Positions 54,105 through 64,000 of a DNA stretch of 64,000 nucleotides are shown one piece after another (the stretch's first letter is position 1; each line of letters starts with the position of its first letter). This DNA comes from Hortaea werneckii (taxonomy: Eukaryota; Ascomycota; Dothideomycetes; Mycosphaerellales; Teratosphaeriaceae). The DNA lies in the NCBI GenBank assembly GCA_037044905.1, contig JBAOKB010000173.1:124001-188000 (forward strand). Direction: 5' to 3'. The position numbers and the translations under genes were made by a program. Below the pieces are notes generated by a model that saw nothing but the letters and a program-made list of their open reading frames with translations, made no database searches and was not told where the DNA came from.

Positions 54105-54284
54105 ATGAAGAGTAGTCTCGTCCTGCTTCCACCAGTCCTAGCAACGGCCTACCTACTCGTTTGGTTCTTGGACGGGGCGGATGTGCGCTTGGTAGATAGC
54201 CTTCACCAAAGGCTGGGCCTTCACCTCAATCTAGGTGCCGAGTGGTATAGCAAACCAAGATCCTTTCTGAACGTTCTCCTCTAG
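54105..54284 (+). CDS. Possible small membrane or secreted peptide, 59 aa
   Basis: An ATG-started frame (MKSSLVLLPPVLATAYLLVWF) with an N-terminal hydrophobic segment like a signal anchor, followed by a polar 38-residue part with no cysteines. It has no upstream exon evidence and could be a chance frame or a gene remnant. Confidence 0.25.
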   Translation: MKSSLVLLPPVLATAYLLVWFLDGADVRLVDSLHQRLGLHLNLGAEWYSKPRSFLNVLL

Positions 54285-54416
54285 CATACGGGTTTCACTA
54301 TCGACGTACACGGCAAATCGAGCAGAGGTCAGCCTTCTACCGCGCAAGGACGACATGGTGCGCTTAATCTGGCTTTAGAACAAGTCCAGTAAAATGATTA
54401 CGTGTTCTCTGTCCTT

Positions 54417-56065
54417 TCAACCCTCAGCTTCCCGTCGAGTTGCAATGTCTGATCTCTCTCTCCGACGGAAAATCCCCTTCGTATCAATTACTGGTGGATT
54501 GCGGAACTTTAAACATCTTGTAGTGGGCACCAACGTTGGATAGTCCCCATCAGAATCTGAATCGATATCGATATCGATATTCATAACGAGATCTTTTAAG
54601 TGGATCCGTAAAAAGTCCCAAGCGAAGAGGCGACCTGTGCACCCATCCTTGCCCCCTCCAAAAGGTCTGAAAGCTAAATCCTGCTCTTCTGTTAGTTTTT
54701 GTGAATCAATGTTGTCGCGTTTGTACGTTTCCTGAGCCGAGTCGAGCCTCGCAGCAGCGTTATCCGAATGACGACGCTGAACGGCAGGAAGTTGATGATG
54801 CTTGAAACGACCAGGGATAAAATCGTATGGCCGATCCCAAATTTTTTCGCTATTCATGTTCTTTCTGGGAGCCATAACAATAAGAGAGTCTTTCCGGAGC
54901 AAATGTCTGTGCCCGCTTGCCGTTACAATGTCGACGTCTTTCATGACCATGCGGAAGGTGAAAGACCCTTGTGTTCTCCGGAGACTCTCCATTAATGTGC
55001 TTTCAAGGAGGGGGCACTTATCTCTCAAAACCGATGAGTCCAGGTGGGCGTCATTAAAAGCATTTCCGACCTCTGCGTCAGAAACGTATTGGTTGATCTC
55101 CTCGCGAAATAGAGCCAGTCTGCTCGGACAGCGCACAGCCCAATAGGCGGCCCAGGATCCCACGTTAGATAGATTTCCAACAAAAGCGATTAACACAAGT
55201 AAGCATAGCCTTGATGTATCATCAAGCTCTAGGCCTTGAGCCCTGCACATATCAATAAACTCCTTGATAAATTTGGAGCCATTAGTGAAATGCTCCCCCT
55301 CGATGTAATTGCGCATCCGCGCTACTAAGTCCTCGCGCAAGCTTAGTTCACGTCTAGCGAAGACGCCGGACAAGGGGAGCATGAGCTTCTCCATTCCATC
55401 TTCAAAATTTTCAAGGAGTTTGACGAATTCCCGCTCGAATTCGGAGCCCATTACCGTTTTGGCTGATTTTTCGCGAAAAAACTCGTCCAAGGTTGACCAT
55501 ACATCCACTTCGAAGTCGACCTTTCGAAATGTTTCATCCAACGGTTTGCGTAACCGGTCCCTTGCATCGTCAAGCATTTCCTTCCTTGTCAACTTCATAA
55601 ACTGTCGATCCGTTGCTGTTTTCAAAGAACTCTCCCTCAAAGTCTCCGAGTTGGGTGTGAACTTCGCCTGGCAGCTTGGAGACACTCCAAAGACCTTTCC
55701 TAGTGCAATTGCCAACAGGACAGATAACGACAAGTTGTTGCCTCTTGCTTTCCGTATGGCATCGACCTCTTCCGGCCCCTCGACGACGATCACTCTTTTG
55801 TTTAAAAGCGGAACTGTGTAGATCCCGGGGTGATCTTCTGGACTTAAGATGGGTTAGTTGATAGTTAATAGAGGGAAGTTTGTCCGTACCAGATCTCAAT
55901 CAGATAGTCAGGTCCTCGTCTCAAAAGCCCCAGAAAGTGACCCAGAAGGGGGATTTTGGGGTACACATAGGGTGGCTCGCGACTATCTACGGCCTTTGTC
56001 AACATTCGGTGGGCGATGAGACTGCATACGGCCAACAGAAGTAGAGACAACAGAATCGCAGCCAT
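54417..56065 (-). CDS. Cytochrome P450, about 533 aa, two exons
   Basis: Exon 1 (56065-55890) gives an N-terminal membrane anchor (MAAILLSLLLLAVCSLIAH) and the Pro-rich hinge with PKIPLLGHFLGLLRRGPDY. Exon 2 is 55842-54417. The 47-bp intron has donor GTACGG, an AACTAAC branch and acceptor TTAAG, and splicing restores EDHPGIYTVPLLNKRVIVV. The oxygen-binding helix region is degenerate. The ExxR (ESLR, about residue 345) and the heme loop FRPFGGGKDGCTGRLFAW with its Cys near residue 460 are intact. It would be ER-anchored and need a reductase. The style recalls fungal CYP7/CYP8-like sterol or fatty-acid P450s, but I am not sure. A run of Asp-Ile and Asp-Ser repeats (NIDIDIDSDSDGDYP) follows the heme domain. 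The gene is divergent to the TmpA-like gene. Confidence 0.85.
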
Positions 56066-56518
56066 TTTAGTTATTTGCGGTAACGTTCGCAGGTCAAGTC
56101 GGGCGGATGTGGATTGCAATGTCCAAACTTTGCGCATTTTTCACAACATCAAGGGCTTATATTCCAAGTCTGGGGGTGATCTCATTGTTACAGTGTGAGC
56201 GACCGTCGAGATGATTATTTTGTAAACATAATCAAGAGTTTAGAACCTCATATGCTGACACCTGGGCCTGGTGGGAACCCCCCTCGTTTGCGCCCAATGA
56301 AACGCATGATGACTGTTTTAGGAGTCTTGACCATGGAGAGACGCGGGTCCAAGTGGTTCGGGTTGTTGCGACATCCAGGTCAGCCGAGTTCCTCGATCCC
56401 AATAGTATATACAGTGTTTACGTCGTGCCAATCTCGATCTGTGAATCGTTCCTAAGACAAATTCCCAAAAACGGCACCGATCGTACTTCCTGGAGAGGAG
56501 CTTCGTTCGTGATCGGAC
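56066..56518. promoter_or_regulatory. Shared divergent promoter region (P450 / TmpA-like)
   Basis: About 450 bp lie between the two divergent start codons. No TATA box or palindromic operator is clear. Such a short divergent spacer would allow joint regulation, which is only inference. Confidence 0.35.
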
Positions 56519-58108
56519 ATGTCTTCGTGCCAGTCAACCCTCAGGCCTGATGTCCCCGAGCCTGTACACTTCCATCCACGATTTCGAAGCCCGACCACTT
56601 TCGGTATCATCTCGAAGGAGTTCTGCGCTGAATCTCAGGTCGACAGTAAGCCCACTGATGTCATACTCTCGGAGGACAAAGGATTCGAATCCAGTAATGA
56701 TCTCGATTCTCCTTTGAGTTCTATTGCTCCACGATTCATCACCAGGAAGGAACTTGAAGCGTTTAAGGCTCAGTATGCGATGCCGGAGATCCAAGGGCAC
56801 AAGCTCTGGGAGACGCTTCGTTTCGAATACCTGTCGACCTACCGCGTTCTTATGGCTACTGTCTTCGCTCTCAACCTCGCAGCCGTCGCCATCTGCTTTG
56901 ATAGGGCGACATTTCGCAATCATCGAGTGGCTAGACGTGACATTGCCATCACCGCGACGAGCGCGAATCTAACAGCCAATATATTGATGCGACAAGAGCA
57001 CGTCATCAACGGACTCTTCCATATCGCGTGTGGACTACCAGCTTCGACTCCGCTTCAGCTTCGCCGACAAGTCGCCAAGTTGGCCTACAGCCAAGGGGGA
57101 CTCCACGCCTCGTGCGGTATTTCCGCCCTAGCCTGGTATATTTATTACTCCGTCCAACAGACGTTCCAGTCCCATGGCAGTCGCAGCGACACGGTCGCCT
57201 ACTCAGTGATTTCGGCACTTGTCATCGGTCTACTTGCTGTGGTCATAACCACGTCTATCGCTGGTTTTCGTAGAAGACTTCACGATCATTGGGAGCTTTC
57301 GCACAGGTTCGGTGGTTGGTCTGCAGTTTGCCTTTTCTGGGCGCAAATCATCATTTCCGCCGTATCGTCCGCTCGGAAAGCATCTCGGCCCGCCGGATCA
57401 GTTTTGGTGACCACGCCAAGCTTCTGGATGTTGATCGTCATCACTGTTTGCCTTATCTATCCTTGGCTCTGGCTCCGTCGCTTACCGGTCAAGGCGCAGC
57501 GACGATCCACTCATGCTATCGAGTTGCGCTTCCACAACCGCAACGTAGCTTCTTGCGCAAGCCTTTCCATGTCCATCAGCCCGGTTACGGAAACCCACAA
57601 GTTTGTGGCTATTCCACATGCCCCAGGAGATCCTGAGAGGGGATATAGCGTCATTGTCAGCAACGCAGGCGACTGGACTCGGGACTTCATTAATTCTCCT
57701 CCCACTCATGTGTGGCACCGTGGAGCTCCTGTCATAGGTATGATGCGGATTGCTGCGTGTTTCCGTCCCGTACTGGTGATTGCCACAGGCTCCGGGATTG
57801 GACCATGCCTCTCATTCCTAAATTGTCACCGGGGTCACCCGGCGCACGTGCTGTGGTCGGCACGGTCCCCGGAAGAAGTTTACGGCGGTGAAATCTTGAG
57901 CAATGTTCTCGAAGCAGACCAAGGCGCACTCATCGTCGATACCAAGGAGACTGGTCGGTTCGAACTGACGGAAGTAGCGTGGGCCAAGATGCAGCAGACC
58001 AAGGCTGAAGCAGCGGTGATTCTTAGCAATGCAAAAGTCACTAGAGACGTAGTGTTTGGCCTGGAGGCAAGGGGCGTCATTGCTTTCGGTGCAATCTTCG
58101 ATTCCTGA
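56519..58108 (+). CDS. TmpA-like membrane flavoprotein oxidoreductase, 529 aa
   Basis: A single exon. After a polar N-terminus of about 105 residues come six hydrophobic segments between about 113 and 316, with conserved-looking His residues (EHVINGLFHIACG, LSHRFGGWSAV). The soluble C-terminal third has an RxSTHAIEL beta-strand block, a GDWTRDF segment and the nucleotide-binding loop IATGSGIGPCLSFL, then a VLWSARSPEEVYG block, as in ferric-reductase-type domains. This order fits the fungal TmpA family (Aspergillus nidulans TmpA has a role in conidiation signalling) and the related C-terminal halves of some adenylating NRPS-like enzymes. It probably transfers electrons across a membrane; the substrate is unknown. 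It is divergent from the P450, so joint action on one metabolite is conceivable. Confidence 0.75.
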   Translation: MSSCQSTLRPDVPEPVHFHPRFRSPTTFGIISKEFCAESQVDSKPTDVILSEDKGFESSNDLDSPLSSIAPRFITRKELEAFKAQYAMPEIQGHKLWETLRFEYLSTYRVLMATVFALNLAAVAICFDRATFRNHRVARRDIAITATSANLTANILMRQEHVINGLFHIACGLPASTPLQLRRQVAKLAYSQGGLHASCGISALAWYIYYSVQQTFQSHGSRSDTVAYSVISALVIGLLAVVITTSIAGFRRRLHDHWELSHRFGGWSAVCLFWAQIIISAVSSARKASRPAGSVLVTTPSFWMLIVITVCLIYPWLWLRRLPVKAQRRSTHAIELRFHNRNVASCASLSMSISPVTETHKFVAIPHAPGDPERGYSVIVSNAGDWTRDFINSPPTHVWHRGAPVIGMMRIAACFRPVLVIATGSGIGPCLSFLNCHRGHPAHVLWSARSPEEVYGGEILSNVLEADQGALIVDTKETGRFELTEVAWAKMQQTKAEAAVILSNAKVTRDVVFGLEARGVIAFGAIFDS

Positions 58109-58458
58109 GCACGACTTAATTGTGCGGGAAGAGTAGTGTGACAGTCAAAAAAAAAAGTTGCCTTAGCCATGAGGACATAAAGGTGATCTCAATCATCGTA
58201 CATTACGTCCGCCTATGGCTGGCTAGACGCGGTCACGCAGCTCTCTTGGTTGAGTTGGACATCACCTGTTAGCCTTGGCGACCAGTGTGTGCGTCGAATG
58301 TTTTCAGCACTAGCGTGCAAGGTGACGAGCAATACTGTGACACGATTGATCTAGTTGACAATCAAAGCATCACAACGCGCAGCACTGAGACTCTTCCAGA
58401 GCAACAATGCCCGAGCCTCGTGTCAACTATTCGGCCGGGGTTGGTTCAAGTGGAACAG

Positions 58459-58952
58459 TCACTGGGCAACGGAGCAGCATCTAGAGATTTTCCAAGACGG
58501 GCGCGTAGCTCGTAGTAAGCTTTCAGCCCCGTCGATGTACGCAGTCCAAAGAAGAAAGCCAAGGCCTATGAAAAGAGTTGTCGCACCGGTGAACACGACG
58601 AGGAAGGGCAAAGTGTGAAAGCGCTACAAGCGCGCTCAATCGACGCTTAAAATCCACAAACCAAGCTAGGTAAGCGGGAAAAATGCGCCGATGACCGAGA
58701 TGCGGGGTCCTACGGTATCTCTCTGCTGTCGTTGGCCCATGCAACAAGCCAAGCCAACATAAACGGAGACATGAGAACGAGGTCTAGAGCCCACGAGCTC
58801 TGAGAAGGCGGCTCTTTTCCCTTAATATCGAAGCTGCTACGTAAAACACGCTCGCGAGCGAAAGAGTGGTCACGGATCCAGCGAAAGAAGACCCCCCACC
58901 CCCCGCCTTTCCGGTGTTCCGCGATCATTTGTAGCTCTCGAGATGATGGCAA
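58459..58952 (-). CDS. Possible small membrane protein, intron structure unresolved
   Basis: Two minus-strand blocks look coding: an upstream one (58952-58713, with SSWALDLVLMSPFMLAWLVAW) and a downstream one (about 58615-58459, with LPFLVVFTGATTLFIGLGFL, then a charged tail and a TGA). A GTAGGA donor after the first and a TTGTAG acceptor before the second could join them. Each contains one membrane-type helix. I could not find a convincing first exon. It lies between the TmpA-like and SUR7-like genes on the same strand as the latter. Confidence 0.3.
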
Positions 58953-59783
58953 TATTCGTGGAAACCAGCCTGCAGCTTACCCATGGCGAGGACCATCTGC
59001 AGGCTGAGAGCAAGCTGTATCATGCATATGCCCTGGACTCAGGCATCAACGCTGATCCGAACGCTATGCGCGCAGGCTTGCGACACCAGTCAGAGTGAAC
59101 GCTTCCCCATCTTCTGCTTTGCAAAACGACAAGGGAATCTTAAATGCAGGAGCCATGTGCTGGGCCAGGGAAAATGTCAAAACGTGTCAAGTCTCTCCAT
59201 TCACATCTCATCCTATCCAGCCTTGCTACGAATGATGCAAAGCTCAGCAGTCAGCCAATCCACTCATCGGCCTTCGCGAACCCTGTAGTGCTTTGCGCAT
59301 AAAGTTGCTAACTGTACCATGATGTACTCATGTATTGACCAGAGCGGACGGCTGCAAGAAGCCATGTCCCGTGCCTCAAATTCTGGTTTGGGGCGATGTC
59401 AATTTTGCGTGACTAGTAAGTTACGCCATCCGGTACCAATATAATGTTCACCGAGGTGATTGACTTACCCAATGTACATTGACGCTCACTAGGACGTGGG
59501 AGGCAGGCTACAATTGCATGAACGTGATGTAGCACAGACAACTTTTGTACAGTACTGGTAAAGTCTATCTATTGCTACTGACCCATAAGCTTAGGAATCG
59601 TCCAAATTCCCCTCTACAGGCTGTCGGAAGTCTCGTCTCGTTTTTTGAAAGAAGGGATCCAACCTTTGCAAAGTCTTTCACGCCCCTCGAGCCACTACTG
59701 TGTAAGAGTCTAGTAAATCCTTTTCTACGTTGCCACCTAACCATAACGCCCCGGAAGCAGTAGTCCAATTATCTACAGACTGG

Positions 59784-60809
59784 CTACTGAGGTGAAAGAT
59801 GTACACCAATGAACCACAGTAGAGTGCTCGCGAGTAGCAACCCATCGGCGGTCCAGGCAAGCGCGAAAAACTTCGTTCCTCGACGACTTTCAATTCCGAT
59901 TCGTTTCGTGAAATCGTCAAGCACAGCACCGTTTGCCGAAGCAATGCTTTCGCTAATGCTAGCCGCCAAACATGTAAAGAACAACATAAGGAAAAACATG
60001 ACCTGGAGAGCCGCAGTGAGCTGAGGGCGCCTGTAGTGACCGACACAAATGAGAGCTGACAAGAGTGTTAGCCCTGCGAAAGATGAAGCAAGAATGAACA
60101 ATATCTTGAGTGCCCGGCGAACGCTGTTGAGAAACTCGGTGTCACAGTCCTGGCCGTCTCTAGTACGCTCATTTCTAGTGCAGTCTTGCAACAGATGCAA
60201 AGAATAGGTGTTGCGGATTCCGAGAACCTCTATCGTGTTTTCAAAAGCGTTTCCGGCTAGATCGGCTATCTTCTTCTCCACTTCCTCCGTCGTCTCACCT
60301 GCTGTTTTCGTGGCTTGCGATGCGACACTGCTAGCCTTACTGTCGATCACCGACGCTAGTTGTGACGGATCTACCCCGTCATCCTGGAAGTCTGGAGTGA
60401 TATCCTTGACGTCGGCTCTGGCTTCTACATATAAGCTGGGTACAGGTGAAGCACCAGTTGCAAGCGGTATGCTTGACGAAGATACCGCGTTGGTCGTGCC
60501 AGTGGCAGGTTCACGCTTGAAAATGTCTGCTAGGTTTGCCATCCGATTTTCCAAATCCGCTCGGAGACCTTTCCCAACCTGACTCCCGTCGATTCTGAGC
60601 ACAAAGTAAGAGTCCATAAGGCCGGCACGGCTGCCGGCAAAAACGCAAAGCAGCAGCAGGGCCAGCCCAACTGCTATCAGCACGATGCTACTAATTGCCA
60701 ATGTGATCGAGAAACGTCTTCGTCGCTTTCCAGGCAAGTTGTTGATGAATTTGGAAGTGCTTCTTGGCATATTTCTTGGAGCAGAGGAAATTGTGCAACC
60801 GCTACACAT
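59784..60809 (-). CDS. SUR7/PalI family membrane protein, 341 aa
   Basis: A single exon from the ATG at 60809 (a second ATG, MPRSTSKF, lies 13 codons later). After a short basic N-terminus there is one hydrophobic helix (about residues 33-60), a 160-residue outer loop with Ala/Ser/Thr-rich and acidic stretches, the family YSLHLLQDC segment and a second Cys-containing block, and then three helices (about residues 233-256, 262-285, 310-335). This 1+3 arrangement, with YxLHxxxxC between the first helix and the last three, is that of SUR7/PalI proteins, found in eisosomes or in ambient pH sensing. No long C-terminal tail is present, so it is more SUR7-like than PalI-like. Confidence 0.75.
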   Translation of the reverse strand: MCSGCTISSAPRNMPRSTSKFINNLPGKRRRRFSITLAISSIVLIAVGLALLLLCVFAGSRAGLMDSYFVLRIDGSQVGKGLRADLENRMANLADIFKREPATGTTNAVSSSSIPLATGASPVPSLYVEARADVKDITPDFQDDGVDPSQLASVIDSKASSVASQATKTAGETTEEVEKKIADLAGNAFENTIEVLGIRNTYSLHLLQDCTRNERTRDGQDCDTEFLNSVRRALKILFILASSFAGLTLLSALICVGHYRRPQLTAALQVMFFLMLFFTCLAASISESIASANGAVLDDFTKRIGIESRRGTKFFALAWTADGLLLASTLLWFIGVHLSPQ

Positions 60810-61317
60810 TGGTCCTACACGGACAGGGAGAGGCTAAAAGGGTCAAATGAGGCTTTAAAGATAACGTAATGCATTCTTCGCTGAACGAAGATTATCTCAA
60901 CCCCGGCACTCTACAGCTTAAGCTGTCAACTTAGACCCTCTGCAGCCTGGAGATTCTGACACTAGGGGGTTTCCCCAGCAGGATGACAGGTAATGGAGCC
61001 CTCCTAAATCCACGCTATGATGATGTGCACGGGGCACGATGGAAAAGAATTGTCAGCTTCAACACCGGCATGATGCAGTCTACCGAGGACCCGTCAAAAA
61101 TTGACTGTTTTGAAGAAGCCCTGCATAAGATACGATGCAGTGTATTGCATTGTATCAGCTTGGCAATGCTGCTTTTCTTTCCTAATAGATCAGCGTTAAT
61201 AGAGGGAAGGGCTTGGCAGCGGCTATCGTGTATTAAATCGCCCAGGACTCTCCCACCTTCCTTAGGCCAAATCCAGATCAGCCTCCCAATCTGAACAGAG
61301 CAATTGCAATAGAAACG
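60810..61317. promoter_or_regulatory. Divergent spacer, SUR7-like / PAQR genes
   Basis: About 500 bp between two divergent start codons. No clear motifs were identified beyond AT-rich patches. Confidence 0.3.
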
Positions 61318-62557
61318 ATGGAACAACAGGTCTACAGCAAAGCAAAAGATCAGCTCTTGTCTTATAATGAGATCCGTAAGCCTCATTTATCTCACCAATT
61401 TGTGTGGGAAACTAACGTCGCATAGCGCACTGGCAAAAGTACAATTCACATCGCAACGTTGGAGAACGTCTGCTAAGATATTAAAGGGACAATGAGTATT
61501 TGCTTTACGGATATAGGTAGGTGATACGGACAGCAATCGTAGATAAATTACTGATATGCAAGACCGACGAGTGGATCCTGGCTTTTATCGTTCAAGAGCG
61601 TGTTCGCTTGGCACAACGAGACCAGTAAGCAGTGAAATACAACTCGGGAGACGTGTGCTGAAATCTAGGAGTCAACATCCACTCTCACCTCATCGGCTCC
61701 ATTCTATTCGCCTGGCTTCCCCTTCATTTCTACGGTACGGTGTATCAAGAGTTCGACGATGCGGAACCCGTCGACGCTGTTCTGTTTTCCTTGTACTTCA
61801 CTGGGGTTGCTCTATGTCTCGGCTGTTCAGCTTGGTGCGTGATCTCGCGAGTCTACTAGACCTTAGCTGACTCCACCGCGCATAGCTGCCACATCGTCTG
61901 GAATTTGTCCGCGCCCGCCGCATGCTTGGGCAATCGGCTTGACTTTTGCGGTATAGTGCTGCTTATATGGGGCGCCAGCATACCTTCTATCCACTACGCT
62001 TTTACATGTGACTTGATTTTGGAATACCTGCATTGCTCTCTGGTGAGCAAGTCCCTCTCGGCGATGAACGAGGTTATGCCACATACTAACAGCGCCAGAT
62101 CACCATCAGTGCTGGCGGTTGTATTCTCTTCACGCTCCATCCACGGTTCATCGGGCCAGCCTTCCGCAAGTTTCGACCTTTGGTGTACGCCAGCTTCAGT
62201 TCATCCACGCTCTTGTTTGTTTCGCACGGTATCTTCCTCTACGGCTTTGCTACCCAAAGAAAGCGCCTGGCGCTTGAGTGGATTGTCTTCATGGGATTTC
62301 TAAATATCGCAGGCGCTTGCTTCTACGTATCAAGGGTAAGTGTCTGAAGATAGACCTACGATTCTCCAGAAGCTGATTGTTCTTAGCTACCTGAAAGATG
62401 CTTTCCAAATCGGTTCGATTTTATAGGTGCAAGCCACCAAATCTTTCATGTACTCGTGCTTGCGGCAGGTCTTGTACACTATAAGGCTTTGATTTGCGCC
62501 CTTCGCCAGTCTAGAAATTCCGGGCATTTTTGTACTGCTAGCGGTTCGTCATTCTAA
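61318..62557 (+). CDS. PAQR / hemolysin III (Izh-type) membrane receptor, 299 aa, eight exons
   Basis: No single frame covers this gene. Exons: 61318-61375, 61426-61438, 61487-61516, 61563-61624, 61669-61834, 61886-62042, 62093-62335, 62387-62557. The seven introns are 44-51 bp with GT..AG ends; all joins keep frame and add up to 300 codons. The spliced product shows the whole PAQR signature in order: EIPHWQKDNEYLLYGYRP, WHNETRVNIHSHLIG, LCLGCSACCH (the S...H metal motif), NRLDFCGIVLLIWG, ACFYVSRLPE and GASHQIFHVLV (the HxxxH metal motif). Seven membrane helices are expected, with a short cytosolic N-terminus. Fungal Izh proteins are zinc-dependent, linked to lipid and zinc metabolism. Exon 2 (13 nt) and exon 3 (30 nt) are very small, but the family motifs that span them support the model. 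Confidence 0.9.
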
Positions 62558-63822
62558 GAGCTTCATGTTCCTATTAAACGTCTAGAAAGAACAAAGATTA
62601 AGGAAATGTGACATTATGTTACGACCATATGAATCACAGGATAAGATTAGACTAAAGTGGCGTACGCTAGCAGGAGTCACGTGCGCAGCGATCTGTCGGG
62701 ACAGAGCAACAAAGCAGGCCCCATAAAGACACAGATCTCTTGTGTATAAAGCTGAACATATTTCTCGTTGGGACGTCCTATGCTGTTCTAACTTACTAAT
62801 TGGAAAGAGCAAATCTTGACTTTATACTTCTGTATTCTGAACAAGGATATCGGCCGCTAAGCTTGCACAACACTGCTAAAATTGCAAGCAGAGAGACACG
62901 AGACGGCAGCCAGGAGCCTTGGCTGGAAACCCAGAACATGCTCTACCAAACACTATGTGACCTCTTCACCTCGCCAGAGAAGCCGACAAGAACATGAAGT
63001 CTCAGCCTCGATGAGAGTCTTGCATCCACGGCACACCAGCTGAGTCCGCCACAATACTCCATTACCGAATCTGTCTCTGCTCAAGAAGACCATCTGCAGA
63101 ACCCGTCTTCCTCTGCGAACGAGTCCGACCTTACGTTCAAGCCCCCCTTCAGCACTGCAACATTCCTCGCAAGATTGTCCAAAGCATTTAGCGTCGGCAA
63201 ATTGCCCAAGCACATTAAATGACCCCTTTTTTCGCTTCAAGGTCGTCTTCGCAAATCGTAAGCCTCCGTGAGCATCTGCTAGTCAACCGCGTGATTACGG
63301 ACTGAATCGAGCTTCGCAGCTAAATCCACAGGAGATGGATCAGATGTTGAGAGCGTCACTACACACTTGTTTGAAGATGTATGTTTCTGTAGCTCACTCC
63401 CCACGATAGACTGGAAGTTACATTCGGCGATACTGATCTGGATTTCAAAGCCCTACGTCGTCGCCGTTGCCAAGTCTCCGCCCATGAAAGACATTGTTAG
63501 AGTTGTCTGAGCTGTTGAGGGCGCAGTAAAAGTCCTGTTCGAAGCGTCTCAGACCACAGACTGTCCATCACACGAAATGCCTCCCTGAGAGCATTCGATA
63601 CCCGCTCTCCTTCAAAAATCACAGCATGCTCTAGATTCAGTCAGCGGGAAATGCTGACAGTGAGATAAACATGCCCTGATTATTGACGGGCGGAGTAAGG
63701 ATGCTGACATATGAGTGGGGACATCCTGCACGGAGCTCCACTCTGGACAATCTTTTCTTGTCGTCAGAATACAAACCAATGCTGCGTGATCCGTTTCTAT
63801 ATGCCAGCAACTGCTGTTCAGA
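62558..63822. other. Intergenic, no supported gene
   Basis: The minus-strand frame 62953-63240 has several CxxC-like pairs (CEECC, CRGC) but no splice support. Other frames lack motifs. Confidence 0.4.
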
Positions 63823-64000
63823 ATGGAGCGCAGCGACGCGACAACCAAAGAGATACTGGCTGGGAGCCGTCTACATGTGATGACGCAGCAGATTTCGGAG
63901 CGCAAGACGGCGCCAGAAAACTCTGCTCAATGCTCTTTTGGAGCGGAGATGAAGACCCGATATGGCGTTCCTGAGTGGATTGAGGACTTCTTCGGCATTA
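63823..64000 (+). CDS. Open frame running off the right edge
   Basis: From the ATG at 63823 a frame stays open for 59 codons to the end of the window. It is charged and coding-like, with a C-terminal RYGVPEWIEDFFGI block. The antisense strand is also partly open. The domain content cannot be judged from the visible part. Confidence 0.3.
   Translation, partial: MERSDATTKEILAGSRLHVMTQQISERKTAPENSAQCSFGAEMKTRYGVPEWIEDFFGI

Larger units (their letters stand above)
53702..54416. other. Intergenic; short membrane-anchored frame
   Basis: It holds the 17-bp direct repeat and the 59-codon frame listed separately, and the 3' end of the P450 gene. Confidence 0.45.

Noticed and set aside
54417..58108. 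A complete biosynthetic gene cluster
   Set aside because: No PKS, NRPS, terpene synthase or other backbone enzyme is visible in the window, so only a possible mini-cluster is noted.

Overview
The window looks like nuclear DNA of a filamentous ascomycete (Pezizomycotina), perhaps a Dothideomycete, though the class is a guess. The gene content is typical of such fungi: a Mep ammonium transporter, a SUR7/PalI membrane protein, an Est1-type RNA/DNA-binding protein, a TmpA-like membrane flavoprotein, a P450, BTB, F-box and C2H2 proteins, and a patatin-like phospholipase. Introns are short (about 44-62 bp), GT..AG, with CTAAC/CTAAT/CTGAC-like branch sites. I found no rRNA, tRNA, CRISPR array or bacterial-style operon. 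All exon joins were made by eye from splice signals, frame and family motifs.

Layout. 1-9.4 kb is AT-rich and gene-poor, with small unrecognised genes (a good two-exon one at 6761-7250, single-exon ones at 1168, 5482 and 7569), a 9-bp tandem repeat at 2.67 kb, and a triosephosphate-isomerase-like protein at 8.7 kb that has lost the catalytic Lys region. 9.97-12.1 kb is a two-exon C2H2 zinc-finger gene on the minus strand. 15.5-21.9 kb holds three plus-strand genes: a RING-like plus chromodomain protein, a patatin phospholipase with its own RING-like finger, and a BTB/POZ protein that appears frameshifted. 22-29 kb is a graveyard of diverged repeats, one Tc1/mariner (pogo/Fot1-like) MITE, and a broken partial copy of the Est1-type gene. 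The intact Est1-type gene follows at 29.8-32.1 kb.

34.7-50.7 kb mixes housekeeping-like and lineage-specific genes: an unknown two-exon gene (34.7), a Mep-type ammonium transporter (37.0-38.4), a broken RNase H-like gene (39), a disordered protein (40.7), a disrupted unknown gene (42.7-44.0), a four-helix membrane protein (45.1), an unknown charged protein (47.3), a broken expansin-like (double-psi beta-barrel) gene (49.6) and a small two-exon gene (50.3). 51.4-58.1 kb contains an F-box-like protein, a truncated Zn2Cys6-type regulator, a P450 and a divergent TmpA-like oxidoreductase, which could be a small metabolic cluster. 59.8-62.6 kb holds a SUR7/PalI protein and an eight-exon PAQR (hemolysin III/Izh) receptor gene whose reading frame is too fragmented to show as one ORF. 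An open reading frame runs off the right edge.

The most interesting unit is the 15.5-21.9 kb trio, where ubiquitin-type modules (RING, RING, BTB), a histone-mark reader fold and a membrane-lipid-attacking enzyme lie side by side on one strand. Fungal patatin-like enzymes are known as effectors in cell-death and nonself-recognition proteins, so a defence or incompatibility role is a reasonable but unproven reading.
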